DNA of 64,000 bases from Janthinobacterium rivuli (GCF_029690045.1 NZ_CP121464.1:5208001-5272000), one strand, 5' to 3'. Shown: positions 26,279 through 35,735, numbered from the stretch's first letter. Numbers and translations are program-made. The notes: a model not told the origin generated them from the letters alone.

Positions 26279-26917
26279 ATGAGCCACCCTACCGCCTTCT
26301 CCGGCAGCCTGTTCGTGGTCGCCGCGCCATCGGGCGCCGGCAAATCGACACTGGTCAATGCATTGCTGGCGCAAGAGCCCGGCATCAAATTGTCGATCTC
26401 GACCACCACGCGCGCCCCGCGTCCCGGCGAGCAGCATGGCCGCGAGTATTACTTCACGACGGCGGAAGACTTTGTCGCGCGCGCCGACCAGGGCGAGTTC
26501 CTGGAATGGGCGGAAGTGCATGGCAATTACTACGGCACTTCGCGCATCATGGTGGAACAGCAAATGGCCGCCGGCACCGATATTCTGCTGGAAATCGACT
26601 GGCAGGGCGCGCGCCAGGTGCGCAAGCAATTTCCCCGCGCGGCCGGCATTTTCATCCTGCCGCCATCGATCGATGCGCTGGAAGAACGCCTGAACAAGCG
26701 CGGCCAGGACGAGCCGCACGTGATCACGCGCCGCCTGCTGGCGGCTGGCGGCGAAATCGCACACGCTCCCGAGTTCGAGTATGTTATTATCAATGAAGAG
26801 TTTACGGTCGCTTTGTCCGAACTGAGCGCGATCGTGAGAGCGGCCCGTTGCCGGTTTGCGCAACAAGCGGCCCGCAACGCATCGCTATTCGCCCAGCTGG
26901 GCCTGCACGCAGAATAA
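26279..26917 (+). CDS. gmk: Guanylate kinase
   Basis: The 212-residue protein starts at ATG 26279 ([17 protein letters not shown]). The P-loop [10 protein letters not shown], the GMP-binding [19 protein letters not shown] and [13 protein letters not shown], and [15 protein letters not shown] are all present. It phosphorylates GMP to GDP, an essential step. Co-location with rpoZ and spoT is a conserved order linking GTP supply and stringent response genes. An upstream in-frame extension is rejected because it lacks family similarity. Confidence 0.97.
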   Translation: MSHPTAFSGSLFVVAAPSGAGKSTLVNALLAQEPGIKLSISTTTRAPRPGEQHGREYYFTTAEDFVARADQGEFLEWAEVHGNYYGTSRIMVEQQMAAGTDILLEIDWQGARQVRKQFPRAAGIFILPPSIDALEERLNKRGQDEPHVITRRLLAAGGEIAHAPEFEYVIINEEFTVALSELSAIVRAARCRFAQQAARNASLFAQLGLHAE

Positions 26918-26977
26918 TCGTCTCTGCACGCCAGTTCACACAGCGCCCCGCACCACGCACACAATTTAGGAGTTACT

Positions 26978-27181
26978 ATGGCCCGTATCACAATCGAAGA
27001 TTGCCTGAAGCAGATCCCTAACCGTTTCCAGCTGACCCTGGCTGCGACCTATCGCGCACGTCAGTTGTTGCAAGGCCACACCCCGAAGGTGGAAGCCAAG
27101 GACAAGCCTACCGTTGTCGCACTGCGTGAAATCGCTGCCGGTAAAGTCGGCATCGAAATGCTGAAAAAGGTCCCGATGTAA
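26978..27181 (+). CDS. rpoZ: DNA-directed RNA polymerase omega subunit
   Basis: The protein has 67 residues, [20 protein letters not shown] to the end, typical for a betaproteobacterial omega subunit. A GGAG ribosome site lies just before the ATG. It aids polymerase assembly and forms part of a ppGpp-binding site, consistent with its place between gmk and spoT. It lies 60 bp after gmk and 82 bp before spoT, so the three probably share a transcript. Confidence 0.97.
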   Translation: MARITIEDCLKQIPNRFQLTLAATYRARQLLQGHTPKVEAKDKPTVVALREIAAGKVGIEMLKKVPM

Positions 27182-27263
27182 TTGGGAAGCCGCGTGCCGG
27201 AACAGTGCTGACCCCTGCTTCTACCGTATCGTTTATTCACACTGTAAAGCAACGCGACGTTTT

Positions 27264-29546
27264 ATGAGTCTGACCCCAGCCGACACGACTTCCGCAGCAC
27301 TGCCGCCCCTGGCCTCGCGCCAGGCGGCAAAATCACAGGGCGCTTCCGCGCCCGGCGCCGGCACGTCCGGCAGCAACTCCCCCGCAGCACCGCCAGCGCC
27401 CGCCCTCGGCGTGGCCTCCGTCAGCCATCTGGCCGACAAGCTGGCCGAATACCTGTCTCCCGCCGACCTGAAAAAAGTCAAGGAAGCCTACCGCTTCTCC
27501 GACGAAATGCACCTGGGCCAGATGCGCCGCTCGGGCGAGCCGTATATCTCGCACCCGATCGCCGTCGCCGAAATCTGCGCCGACTGGAAGCTCGACGCGC
27601 AAGCCATCATGGCCGCCCTGCTGCATGACGTGATGGAAGACCAGGACGTCAAGAAGGATGAATTGATCGAACGCTTCGGCGCGCCGGTGGCGCACCTGGT
27701 CGACGGCCTGTCGAAACTGGAAAAGATCGAATTCCAGAGCCAGATCGAAGCGCAGGCGGAAAACTTCCGCAAGATGCTGCTGGCCATGGCCTCCGACGTC
27801 CGCGTGATCCTCATCAAGCTGGCCGACCGCCTGCACAATATGCGCACCCTGGACTTCATGACGGCGGCCAAAAAGCGCCGCATCGCCAGCGAGACCATGG
27901 AAGTGTATGTGCCGATCGCGCACCGCCTCGGCCTGAACAACATCTACCACGAGCTGCAGGACCTGTCGTTCTCGCACCTGTACCCCATGCGCTACCGCAC
28001 GCTGGCGAAAGCCGTCAAGGCGGCGCGCGGCAACCGGCGCGAAGTGGTCAACAAGATCATGGAAGCGGTGAAGAGCACCTTGTCCATGGCCGAACTCGAG
28101 GCCGACGTCACGGGCCGCGAAAAGACCCTGTACGACATCTATAAAAAGATGCGCAGCAAGCATTTGTCGTTCTCGCAAGTGCTGGACGTGTACGGCTTCC
28201 GCGTGGTGGTGGGCAGCTTTGCCGACTGTTACGTGACCCTGGGCACCCTGCACAGCCTGTACAAGCCCATGCCGGGCAAGTTCAAGGATTACATCGCGAT
28301 CCGCAAGCTGAACGGCTACCAGTCGCTGCACACGACCGTCATCGGCCCGTACGGCACGCCCGTCGAATTCCAGATCCGCACGCAGGAAATGCACCGCACG
28401 GCCGAGTCCGGCGTGGCCGCGCATTGGCTGTACAAGAGCGGCGAATCGAACCCGTCCGACTTGCAGCAGCGCACGCATGCGTGGCTACAATCCTTGCTCG
28501 ACATCCAGCAACAGACGGGCGACTCGGCCGAATTCCTCGAACACGTCAAGGTCGACCTGTTCCCCGATTCCGTCTACGTGTTTACGCCGAAGTCGAAGAT
28601 CATCGCCCTGCCGCGCGGCGCCACGGCCATCGACTTCGCCTATTCGATCCACACGGGCATCGGCGACCAGACCGTGGCCGTCAAGATCAACAACGAAACC
28701 TCGCCCCTGCGCACCGAGCTGCACAATGGCGACATCGTCGAAATCATCACCGATTCCTCGTCGCGCCCCAGCCCGACCTGGCTGTCGTTCGTGCGCACCG
28801 GCAAGGCCCGTTCGGCCATCCGCCACCATCTGCGCACGATCAACCTGCCCGAATCGATCGCCCTGGGCCAGCAATTGCTGTCGCAGGCGCTGCAGACCCT
28901 GAACATCGACGCCGACCTGCCAGCGCCATTGGTCGAACGCCTGCTCAACGAGTCGAGCGCCAATTCCATGGACGAGCTGTACGCGGACATCGGCATCGGC
29001 AAGCGCATGGCCACCTTGGTGGCGCGCCACATCTTCGGCTTGATTGGCGGCGAAGCGGCCAGCATGCCGGTGGAACACAATAGCGGCAGCGAGCTCGACC
29101 CCGTCACCATCTGCGGCAGCGAAGGCGTCTCCGTACAACTGGCGCCATGCTGCTTGCCGATTCCCGGCGACCAGATCATCGGCCAGCTGCGCCGCGACCA
29201 GGGGCTGCTGGTGCACACGAGCGACTGCTCGCAAGCGAAACGCCAGCGCGCCAAGGAACCGGACCGCTGGATCGCCGTGCGCTGGGGCACCGAACTGAAC
29301 CGCCGCTTCGACTGCCGCATCAAGGTGCTGATCAACAGCGAACGGGGCATCCTCGCCAGAGTCGCCGCCGAAATCGGCGAATCCGACGCCAACATCATCT
29401 ATGTGGGCATGGACGAAGACAAGGACAACGTCCTCGACCAGCTGCGCTTCACCGTGCAAGTCAAGGACAGGGTCCACCTGGCCGCCCTGCTGCGCAATGT
29501 GCGCAGAGTGGCCGGCGTGAATCGCATCCTGCGCGAGCGCAACTAA
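27264..29546 (+). CDS. spoT: Bifunctional (p)ppGpp synthetase/hydrolase SpoT
   Basis: The 760-residue Rel/Spo protein has an intact hydrolase HD domain (SHPIAVAEIC, ALLHDVMEDQDV), a synthetase domain (YGFRVVVGSF, DYIAIRKLNGYQSLHTTV, EFQIRTQEMH), a TGS domain near residues 430-490 (VDLFPDSVYVFTPKSKI), a conserved-Cys region (VQLAPCCLPIPGD) and a C-terminal ACT domain. Both catalytic halves look complete, so synthesis and degradation are expected. The N-terminus carries an extra Ala/Pro-rich stretch of about 40 residues before the HD domain. Its exact start is therefore less certain, though ATG 27264 is the first in frame. Confidence 0.95.
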   Translation: MSLTPADTTSAALPPLASRQAAKSQGASAPGAGTSGSNSPAAPPAPALGVASVSHLADKLAEYLSPADLKKVKEAYRFSDEMHLGQMRRSGEPYISHPIAVAEICADWKLDAQAIMAALLHDVMEDQDVKKDELIERFGAPVAHLVDGLSKLEKIEFQSQIEAQAENFRKMLLAMASDVRVILIKLADRLHNMRTLDFMTAAKKRRIASETMEVYVPIAHRLGLNNIYHELQDLSFSHLYPMRYRTLAKAVKAARGNRREVVNKIMEAVKSTLSMAELEADVTGREKTLYDIYKKMRSKHLSFSQVLDVYGFRVVVGSFADCYVTLGTLHSLYKPMPGKFKDYIAIRKLNGYQSLHTTVIGPYGTPVEFQIRTQEMHRTAESGVAAHWLYKSGESNPSDLQQRTHAWLQSLLDIQQQTGDSAEFLEHVKVDLFPDSVYVFTPKSKIIALPRGATAIDFAYSIHTGIGDQTVAVKINNETSPLRTELHNGDIVEIITDSSSRPSPTWLSFVRTGKARSAIRHHLRTINLPESIALGQQLLSQALQTLNIDADLPAPLVERLLNESSANSMDELYADIGIGKRMATLVARHIFGLIGGEAASMPVEHNSGSELDPVTICGSEGVSVQLAPCCLPIPGDQIIGQLRRDQGLLVHTSDCSQAKRQRAKEPDRWIAVRWGTELNRRFDCRIKVLINSERGILARVAAEIGESDANIIYVGMDEDKDNVLDQLRFTVQVKDRVHLAALLRNVRRVAGVNRILRERN

Positions 29547-29565
29547 GAATTGTTGGCAAAAAGCT

Positions 29566-29712
29566 GGGGCCAGACCCGCCGGGGGAATACGTCCCAATGG
29601 GGCGCATTCCAATCGCGAAGCGACTGACCCCGGCTCTCACGCTTTGCAGGTTCGAACGTAATTCATTTACGCAGCAAAAAACAGGGGTCAGACCCGCCGG
29701 GTCTGCCCCCTG
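29566..29712. repeat. REP-like repeats next to the RayT transposase gene
   Basis: Two direct copies of GGGGYCAGACCCGCCGGG lie at 29566-29583 and 29684-29701, 118 bp apart, in the gap between spoT and the transposase gene. The second extends into a near-perfect hairpin (29682-29712, stem CAGGGG.CAGACC / GGTCTG.CCCCTG). A partial inverted copy (CTGACCCCGG) lies between them. Such elements are mobilised by RayT-type Y1 transposases. No T tract follows, so a pure terminator role is less likely. Confidence 0.65.
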
Positions 29713-29726
29713 ATCTCCACTGCGGA

Positions 29727-30371
29727 CTACCGGCGCATTTCCGCGACTCGCCGTAAAAACGCCTGATCGCCTACGGCAAATTCGGCATTGACTGCCTCTC
29801 GCAGTTGTCCAATGCAACGCTCGCCCAACTCATCCTGAAATAACGTTTGGTATTTCTCTTGCCGTTCAGACACGTCACGTCCAAGCGTCAAATACAAGGA
29901 GTGCGGAGACAGCAGATCATCATGTACGCCCTGCGCATTGCTCCGATAGCTGGACCAGCAATATTGCCCAGGCAATGCCACGATACCGGCCCTGACGGGA
30001 TTGAGTTCGATATAGCGCTGGCAAATCAATAAATAACGTTCTTCTTGCACGAGACAAGACTTGTAGCGACCTTCCCACAAGCTGCCGGTGCGGCCATAAC
30101 GCCAGTTGAAGTACTGGACATAACGCTGATTCAGCATTTTCATCAGCGACGACAGGAAAACTGTGCTTTGCGTGGAAAGCAAGAGATGCACATGATTGCT
30201 CATGACCACATAGGCATGCAACTGGCATGGCGCAAGCGCCAAACAACTGCGCAAATAATCCAGATAACGCTGCTTGTCCTGTCCATCAAGAAAGCAGGCT
30301 TGGCGATTTACGCCACGCTGCACCACATGCAAGGGAACGCCGGGCAAGGCGAGGCGGAGGCGGCGGGGCAT
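29727..30371 (-). CDS. REP-associated tyrosine transposase (RayT, Y1/IS200-like)
   Basis: The protein has 214 residues from ATG 30371 (MPRRLRLALPGVPLHVVQRG). The HUH metal-binding motif is NHVHLLLS, and the family segment RYIELNPVRAGIV is present with Tyr residues nearby. YGRTGSLWEGRYKSCLV is also typical. These domesticated single-strand transposases act on REP hairpins and are usually single-copy chromosomal genes. A REP-like pair sits immediately at its 3' side. No IS terminal structures or target duplications are visible. Confidence 0.88.
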   Translation of the reverse strand: MPRRLRLALPGVPLHVVQRGVNRQACFLDGQDKQRYLDYLRSCLALAPCQLHAYVVMSNHVHLLLSTQSTVFLSSLMKMLNQRYVQYFNWRYGRTGSLWEGRYKSCLVQEERYLLICQRYIELNPVRAGIVALPGQYCWSSYRSNAQGVHDDLLSPHSLYLTLGRDVSERQEKYQTLFQDELGERCIGQLREAVNAEFAVGDQAFLRRVAEMRR

Positions 30372-30441
30372 GACAACTCCTGATAGCAACTAAAGAATCA
30401 GTGTGCCTGCGCGCGCCTCACCCACCCAGCGTCACCGCAAA

Positions 30442-31008
30442 CTACCCCTCCCCCGGCGCCGGATACGTCACTTCCAGCAACTCCAGTTCCTGCTCGCCCT
30501 GCGGCGTGGTGAGGGTGATCACGTCGCCTTCGCGCGCCTTGGTGATGGTGCGGGCCATGGGCGAGACCCAGCTGATCTTGCCGTTCAGGGGATCGAACTC
30601 GTCGATGCCGACGATGGTGATGGTGTGCGTTTCGCCGTCGCTGGTGCGGTAAGTCACCGTGGCGCCGAAAAACACCTGATCGTTGCCATGGTGCACGCTG
30701 GGGTCGACGATGGCGGCCAGGTCCATGCGCTTGGTGAGGAAACGGATGCGGCGGTCGATTTCGCGCAGCCGGCGCTTGCCGTAGATATAGTCGCCATTTT
30801 CCGAACGGTCGCCATTCGACGCCGCCCAGTGGACGATGCGCACCACCTCCGGACGGTCGACGTCGATCAGCTGCAGCAGCTCTTCCTTGATGCGCTGGTA
30901 ACCGGCCGGCGTGATGTAGTTCTTGGCGCCGGCGGGAATGGCCAGCGCCAGCGCGGCCGCTTCTTCATCGTCGTCGTTGTCGGATTCTTTTACAAAGGCT
31001 TTATTCAT
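30442..31008 (-). CDS. greB: Transcription elongation factor GreB
   Basis: The 188-residue protein starts at ATG 31008 (MNKAFVKESDNDDDEE); a longer frame upstream is rejected. It has the N-terminal coiled coil with the acidic tip (SNGDRSENGDYIYGKRRLRE) that stimulates RNA cleavage in backtracked polymerase, and a C-terminal FKBP-like domain (GIDEFDPLNGKISWVSPMAR). The GDYIYGKRR signature distinguishes GreB from GreA. It is divergent from the membrane protein gene at 31124. Confidence 0.93.
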   Translation of the reverse strand: MNKAFVKESDNDDDEEAAALALAIPAGAKNYITPAGYQRIKEELLQLIDVDRPEVVRIVHWAASNGDRSENGDYIYGKRRLREIDRRIRFLTKRMDLAAIVDPSVHHGNDQVFFGATVTYRTSDGETHTITIVGIDEFDPLNGKISWVSPMARTITKAREGDVITLTTPQGEQELELLEVTYPAPGEG

Positions 31009-31123
31009 CTGCCTATTGTAGCCCCGCCAGGGAGCCACGGGCACACGCGATGCGGGGGCAAACGGGCTTTTTTGACGTATCATCGTGGCAATCGCGGCAA
31101 ACCTGCGCCGCACACGGAGACGG

Positions 31124-31714
31124 ATGAAAAAATTCTACAGAGTCAGGCGCTGGCTGTTTGCGCCGCTGGTCTACCTGGCCGCCATCTGCCTGCTGATCGA
31201 GGAATGGCTGTGGGCGACCGGCGCGCGCATCATGCAGGTGATCGCGCAATTTCCGCCCCTGCATGCGCTCGAAGCGTGGATCAAGCGCCTGCCGCCGTAC
31301 TGGGCGCTGGCCATCTTCGTGCTGCCAGCCGTGCTGCTGTTCCCCGTCAAGCTGCTGGCCCTGCTGGCGATCGCGCGCGGCCATGCGTTTTCCGGCATCG
31401 GCGTGATCGTCATCGCCAAGCTGGGCGGCGCGGCCGCCGTCGCGCGCCTGTATTCGCTGACGCGCCCCACCCTATTGAGTTTGCCGTGGTTTGCGCGCTG
31501 GCATGGCCTGTTCATGGAAACCAAGGACCGCTGGATCGCCCGCCTGCGCGCCACGCACCCATGGCGCCGTGTCAGCCGCCTGTCGGCCGCGCTGGGCCGC
31601 GCCCGCCGCGCCTGGTGGCAGCGCCTGCGTACGCGCGCCGCCGCAGGGCGCCACAGTTCGCGCCCGGCCAGGGTGCTGCGCCGCTTCGCCGCCTTCTGGC
31701 GCGCGCGCCGCTGA
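31124..31714 (+). CDS. Small membrane protein of unknown function
   Basis: The protein has 196 residues from ATG 31124. There are two hydrophobic segments (LFAPLVYLAAICLLIEEWLW near residue 10, LAIFVLPAVLLFPVKLLALL near 60) and possibly a third (FSGIGVIVIAKLGGAAAVAR). The C-terminal 80 residues are extremely Arg-rich. I do not recognise a characterised family. Its stop overlaps the start of the histidine kinase gene by one base (TGATG), so the two are probably co-translated, and it may be linked to that signalling pair. Confidence 0.7.
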   Translation: MKKFYRVRRWLFAPLVYLAAICLLIEEWLWATGARIMQVIAQFPPLHALEAWIKRLPPYWALAIFVLPAVLLFPVKLLALLAIARGHAFSGIGVIVIAKLGGAAAVARLYSLTRPTLLSLPWFARWHGLFMETKDRWIARLRATHPWRRVSRLSAALGRARRAWWQRLRTRAAAGRHSSRPARVLRRFAAFWRARR

Positions 31715-33234
31715 TGAAGAAAGCCAACGCCATGCACGACACTCCCCGGCTGGCGCCCGCCATGCGCGCGGCGACGCCGGAAATCTACCTGTTTGACGCG
31801 GCCAGCTTGCAATTGCTCGACGCCAACGATGCCGCCTGCGACAACTTGCAGTATGCGCGCAAGCAATTGCTGGCGATGACGCCCTTCACCCTGGCGCCGC
31901 AGCTCGATGCGCAGCAACTGGCCGCCGTGCTGGCGACCCTGGACGACAGCATCGGTGCGCAGGCCCTGCTGCACGTACAGCTGCGCCGCCGCGATGGCAG
32001 CCTGTATTCGCTCAGCCTGCACCTGTCGCGCGCCCACCGCCACGGCCGCGCCCTGCTGCTGGCCGAAGGCGAAGACTTGCGCACGCCGCAGGCGACGGCC
32101 GCCGCCCTGGCGCAGGTGCAGTCGCGCTTTAACGCCATCGTCTCGAATACGCCGGGCCTCGTGTACCAGTTCTGTCTGCATGCGGATGGGCGCGCCGCCT
32201 TCCCCTACCTGAGCGACGGCTGCCAGGCCCTGCTTGGCCTGGGACCGGCACAGCTGCACGCGCGCCCGGAACTGTTTTACCAGTTGATCCTGGCCGACGA
32301 CCGCGCCTCGTATCTGGAATCGATGCAGGCGTCAAAAAGCGCCTTGTGGAGCTGGAACTGGGAGGGCCGCATCTGGATCGATGCCTGGAAGGACGTCAAA
32401 TGGATCAACCTGCGCTCCACGCCGCGCGCGCTGGCCGACGGCACGGTGCAGTGGGAAGGCATCATGACGAATATCACGGAAAGCCGGCTCGAACAGATCG
32501 AAGTGCGCCAGTCGCGCGCCCGCCTGGCCGAGCTGACCGCGCACATCGACAAGGTCAAGGAACACGAACGCACGCGCCTGGCGCGCGAACTGCACGATGA
32601 CCTGGGCGGCAACTTGACGGCCATCAAGATGGCGCTGGCCATGCTGGTGCGCCGTTTGCCGCCGGACGACCAGCAGTTGCAGGAAAAGGCCGATTATGTC
32701 GACGCCCTGGTCGACCGCAGCATCGACGCCGTGCACCGCATTTCGCTGGACTTGCGCCCCTCCATGCTGGACCTGGGCCTGGTTGCCGCGCTGGACTGGC
32801 AAGTCAAGGAATTCGCGCGCCAGGCCGGCATCGAATGCCAGTTCATTTCGAACCGCCAGCATATCGAACTGGAACTGGACCAGGCGACCAGCCTGTTCCG
32901 CATCGCCCAGGAGGCGCTGACGAATATCGCCAAGCATGCGCAGGCAAGCAAGGTCAGCGTGCGCCTGGCCCGGCAGCGCCAGCATATCAGCCTGTCGATC
33001 GCCGACAATGGCGTCGGCATGCGTCTGTCAGACCGCGCCAAACCGCAATCGTTCGGCATCCGCGGCATGGCCGAACGGGCCAGCGCGCTGGGCGGCACCC
33101 TGAGTCTGATGGACGGGCCTGGCGGCGGTACCATCCTGAGCATAAAAATCCGGCTGACCACGGCGCGAGAGGCGATAATAGCGGCTGCAGCCAGTGCGCC
33201 CGCGCACAGCGGGCCGTCGCCAGACACGGCCTAG
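31714..33234 (+). CDS. Soluble PAS-domain sensor histidine kinase (NarL/UhpB type, HisKA_3)
   Basis: The protein has 506 residues from ATG 31714 and no membrane helix. Two PAS-like domains are seen: residues ~15-110 (EIYLFDAASLQLLDANDAAC) and ~130-265 (IVSNTPGLVYQF to MTNITESRLEQIE). Then comes HisKA_3 with the phospho-acceptor His in RLARELHDDLGGNLTAIKM, and an HATPase domain (FRIAQEALTNIAKHA, DNGVGM, GIRGMAERASALGG). The second PAS domain could bind a cofactor or small ligand. It is 30 bp upstream of a LuxR-type regulator, its probable partner. Confidence 0.9.
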   Translation: MKKANAMHDTPRLAPAMRAATPEIYLFDAASLQLLDANDAACDNLQYARKQLLAMTPFTLAPQLDAQQLAAVLATLDDSIGAQALLHVQLRRRDGSLYSLSLHLSRAHRHGRALLLAEGEDLRTPQATAAALAQVQSRFNAIVSNTPGLVYQFCLHADGRAAFPYLSDGCQALLGLGPAQLHARPELFYQLILADDRASYLESMQASKSALWSWNWEGRIWIDAWKDVKWINLRSTPRALADGTVQWEGIMTNITESRLEQIEVRQSRARLAELTAHIDKVKEHERTRLARELHDDLGGNLTAIKMALAMLVRRLPPDDQQLQEKADYVDALVDRSIDAVHRISLDLRPSMLDLGLVAALDWQVKEFARQAGIECQFISNRQHIELELDQATSLFRIAQEALTNIAKHAQASKVSVRLARQRQHISLSIADNGVGMRLSDRAKPQSFGIRGMAERASALGGTLSLMDGPGGGTILSIKIRLTTAREAIIAAAASAPAHSGPSPDTA

Positions 33235-33264
33235 TGGGTGAATTAGATAGGAAACAACGCAGTC

Positions 33265-33912
33265 ATGAAAGAAAAAGCCACCATCCGGGTATTCATCGCC
33301 GACGATCATGCGATCGTGCGCGAGGGCTTGAAGCAAATCCTCGCCGACACGAAGGACATCATCGTGGCCGGCGAGGCCGAAAATGGCCACGACGCCATCA
33401 AGCTGTTCCGCGGCTCGAAATGCCAGGTGTTGCTGCTCGACATCTCCCTGCCCGACCGCAGCGGCATCGAGGTGCTCAAGCAGATCAAGAAGGAAAAGCC
33501 GGAACTGGCCGTGCTGATGCTCTCCATGCACCGCGAGGATCAGTACGCCATCCGTTCGCTCAAGGCGGGCGCGGCCGGCTACCTGACGAAACAGAGCGCG
33601 CCGCGCGAACTGGTCACAGCCATCCGCCAGGTGGCACAGGGCTTGAAATACATCAGCGCCTCGCTGGCGCAGGAACTGGCCAACACGGTGGGCGAAGACC
33701 ACGAAACGGCCTTGCACGACACCCTGTCGGACCGCGAATACCAGACCCTGGTCATGATCGCCTCCGGCAAGGCCGTGGGCGCCATCGCCGAAGAGCTGAA
33801 ATTGTCCGTGAAGACCGTCAGCGAATACCGCGCCCGCTTGCTGGTCAAGATGAAACTCAAGAACAGCGCCGAACTGACGCATTACGCCATCCGCAACCAG
33901 CTGGTGGATTGA
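33265..33912 (+). CDS. LuxR/NarL-family response regulator
   Basis: The regulator has 215 residues. The receiver has acidic pocket IADDHAIVREG and phospho-acceptor Asp in LLLDISLPDRSG, then the switch region MLSMHREDQYA and Lys in GYLTK. The C-terminal HTH is LSDREYQTLVMIASGKAVGA and LSVKTVSEYRARLLVKM. It forms a two-component pair with the kinase just upstream. Targets are unknown; the position next to a diguanylate cyclase and the flagellar cluster hints at motility or lifestyle control, which is only a guess. Confidence 0.92.
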   Translation: MKEKATIRVFIADDHAIVREGLKQILADTKDIIVAGEAENGHDAIKLFRGSKCQVLLLDISLPDRSGIEVLKQIKKEKPELAVLMLSMHREDQYAIRSLKAGAAGYLTKQSAPRELVTAIRQVAQGLKYISASLAQELANTVGEDHETALHDTLSDREYQTLVMIASGKAVGAIAEELKLSVKTVSEYRARLLVKMKLKNSAELTHYAIRNQLVD

Positions 33913-34041
33913 CGGCAAAGCGGCATGCACGCTGGCATCGGGCGAATTGACAGGACTTCTCCTTGCTTCTCGCACAATAAGTTCTTTGCCAACTCGCATA
34001 TCATGAGGATAATGAGAAATATCTAAAAAGGCTGTGCCTAC

Positions 34042-35682
34042 ATGTCCAGTAAATTGCCAACTTCCCCAGCAAGCGCTCCCGCTGGCGCCACGAATACCGC
34101 CACCGCCGCGATGAACCCGGCCGATATCGCCCGCGAAGCGTTTCGCCGCCTGGCCACGCGCCGCATCGCCCCCACGCCAAGCGCCTACCGCGATATCTAC
34201 AATGAAATCGCCGGCATCAGCGAACCGGCAGAGACGCCGGCTACGCCTGGCGCCGTGCTGGCCGCCAGCGCACCCACGGAGAGCGGCGCGGAGAATGTCC
34301 TGACGCAATTCGCCGCCAAGATGAGCGAATCGGCGGGCGAACTGGGCGACTTTGGCCGGCGTTTCCAGCGCGCCCTGAAAGCGCGCGACTGGGACAGCTA
34401 TGCGCGCACCCTGGCGCAGCTGGCGGAAAAACAGGTCAAGAAAGGCGGCGGCATCGAATTGCCGCCCCTGCCGGACGGCGAACAGACGCGCACCCTGCGT
34501 GAATTGCTCAGCCGTACCCTGGGTTTTGCCGTCGCCACCTTGCTGACGGGCACGCCCGCGCTGGTGGAGGAAGCCGAATCGCTGGGCGCGGCCATCAAAC
34601 TGGCCCACACGGAAGAAGCGCTGAACGAAGCGGCCCTGCGCCTGAAACAGCTGTGCTACCAGATCGAACTGAAAAGCGGCGACACGGCCGAGCAGCAGGA
34701 ATTGCTGCTGCGCCTGTTCAAGTTGCTGCTCGATAACGTCAGCCAGTTGCTCGACGACGACAGCTGGCTGCGCGGCCAGGTCGATGCCGTGCAAAACCTG
34801 ATCGCCGGCCCGCTCGACCAGCGCGCGCTGGAAGACGCCACGCGCAGCCTGAAGGAAGTCATCTACAAGCAGGGCCAGCTCAAGCACAGCCTGTCCGACG
34901 TCAAGCTGACGGTCAAGAACATGATGATGACCTTCATCGACCGCCTGGGACAAGTGGCGGCCAGCACGGGCGACTTCCATGAAAAGATCGGCGGCTATTC
35001 GGAAAAGATCAGCCAGGCGGAAAATATCAGCGAACTGAACAGCGTTCTCGACGAAGTCCTGCGCGAAACGCGCATGGTGCAGAACGAAGCCTTGCGCGCG
35101 CGCGACAAGATGGTGCTGGCGCGCCAGGAAGTGCAGGATGCGGAACAGCGCATCCACACGCTGGAAGCAAAGCTCCAGCATATGAGCGAGCTGGTGCGGG
35201 AAGACCAGCTGACGGGCAGCCTGAACCGGCGTGGCCTGGACGACGTGTTCGAGCGCGAGACGGCCCGCTCCGACCGCCGCGGCACGCCGCTGTGCATCGC
35301 CATGCTGGACCTCGACGATTTCAAGCGCCTGAACGACACCTACGGCCACCTGGCCGGCGATGCGGCGCTGAAACACCTGGTCAAAATCGTCAAGGAAACC
35401 CTGCGCTCGATGGACGTCATCGCCCGCTTCGGCGGCGAGGAGTTCCTCATCCTGCTGCCGGAAACGACGGTCGAGGCCGCCTCGTCGACGATGACGCGCT
35501 TGCAGCGCGAACTGACCCGGCATTTCTTCCTGCACGACAACGAAAAAGTCTTGATCACCTTTTCCGCCGGCGTGGCCCTGCGCCTGCCCAACGAAGACCA
35601 GGCCGAACTGGTCAAGCGCGCCGACCGCGCCATGTACCAGGCCAAGCAAACGGGCAAGAACCGCGTGGTGGTGGCGGACTGA
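34042..35682 (+). CDS. Diguanylate cyclase (GGDEF domain)
   Basis: The protein has 546 residues. The C-terminal GGDEF domain has an active GGEEF signature near residue 465 (ARFGGEEFLILLPET), with the inhibitory-site RSMD exactly five residues before it, so the enzyme should make c-di-GMP and be product-inhibited. The N-terminal ~370 residues are mostly helical, with a predicted coiled coil before the domain (ALRARDKMVLARQEVQDAEQ), and no membrane helix. The first ~60 residues are low complexity. It is followed by a strong terminator and precedes fliC. With YcgR (43237) it suggests local c-di-GMP control of motility. Confidence 0.93.
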   Translation: MSSKLPTSPASAPAGATNTATAAMNPADIAREAFRRLATRRIAPTPSAYRDIYNEIAGISEPAETPATPGAVLAASAPTESGAENVLTQFAAKMSESAGELGDFGRRFQRALKARDWDSYARTLAQLAEKQVKKGGGIELPPLPDGEQTRTLRELLSRTLGFAVATLLTGTPALVEEAESLGAAIKLAHTEEALNEAALRLKQLCYQIELKSGDTAEQQELLLRLFKLLLDNVSQLLDDDSWLRGQVDAVQNLIAGPLDQRALEDATRSLKEVIYKQGQLKHSLSDVKLTVKNMMMTFIDRLGQVAASTGDFHEKIGGYSEKISQAENISELNSVLDEVLRETRMVQNEALRARDKMVLARQEVQDAEQRIHTLEAKLQHMSELVREDQLTGSLNRRGLDDVFERETARSDRRGTPLCIAMLDLDDFKRLNDTYGHLAGDAALKHLVKIVKETLRSMDVIARFGGEEFLILLPETTVEAASSTMTRLQRELTRHFFLHDNEKVLITFSAGVALRLPNEDQAELVKRADRAMYQAKQTGKNRVVVAD

Positions 35683-35700
35683 ACCCTGGCGCTTCGCCGC

Positions 35701-35735
35701 ATGCCGTCCCGCCACCCGGCCGGACGGCATTTTTT
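35701..35735 (+). terminator. Intrinsic terminator of the diguanylate cyclase gene
   Basis: ATGCCGTCC (35701-35709) pairs perfectly with GGACGGCAT (35722-35730) across a 12-nt loop and runs into six T. It lies 19 bp after the stop codon. The rest of the 339-bp gap to fliC (35736-36021) is AT-rich, holds the fliC promoter and leader, and has no gene. Confidence 0.88.

Noticed and set aside
30403..31713. 437-codon N-terminal extension of the histidine kinase frame
   Set aside because: It crosses greB and the membrane protein gene. The kinase start at 31714 overlaps the preceding stop and gives a normal PAS start.
33946..33972. TTGACA promoter for the diguanylate cyclase
   Set aside because: The -35 hexamer is perfect, but the nearest -10 (CACAAT) is 20 bp away, too far to call.
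33028..35730. 900-codon minus-strand frame opposite the response regulator and diguanylate cyclase
   Set aside because: Both plus-strand genes have intact signature motifs; the antisense frame has none.
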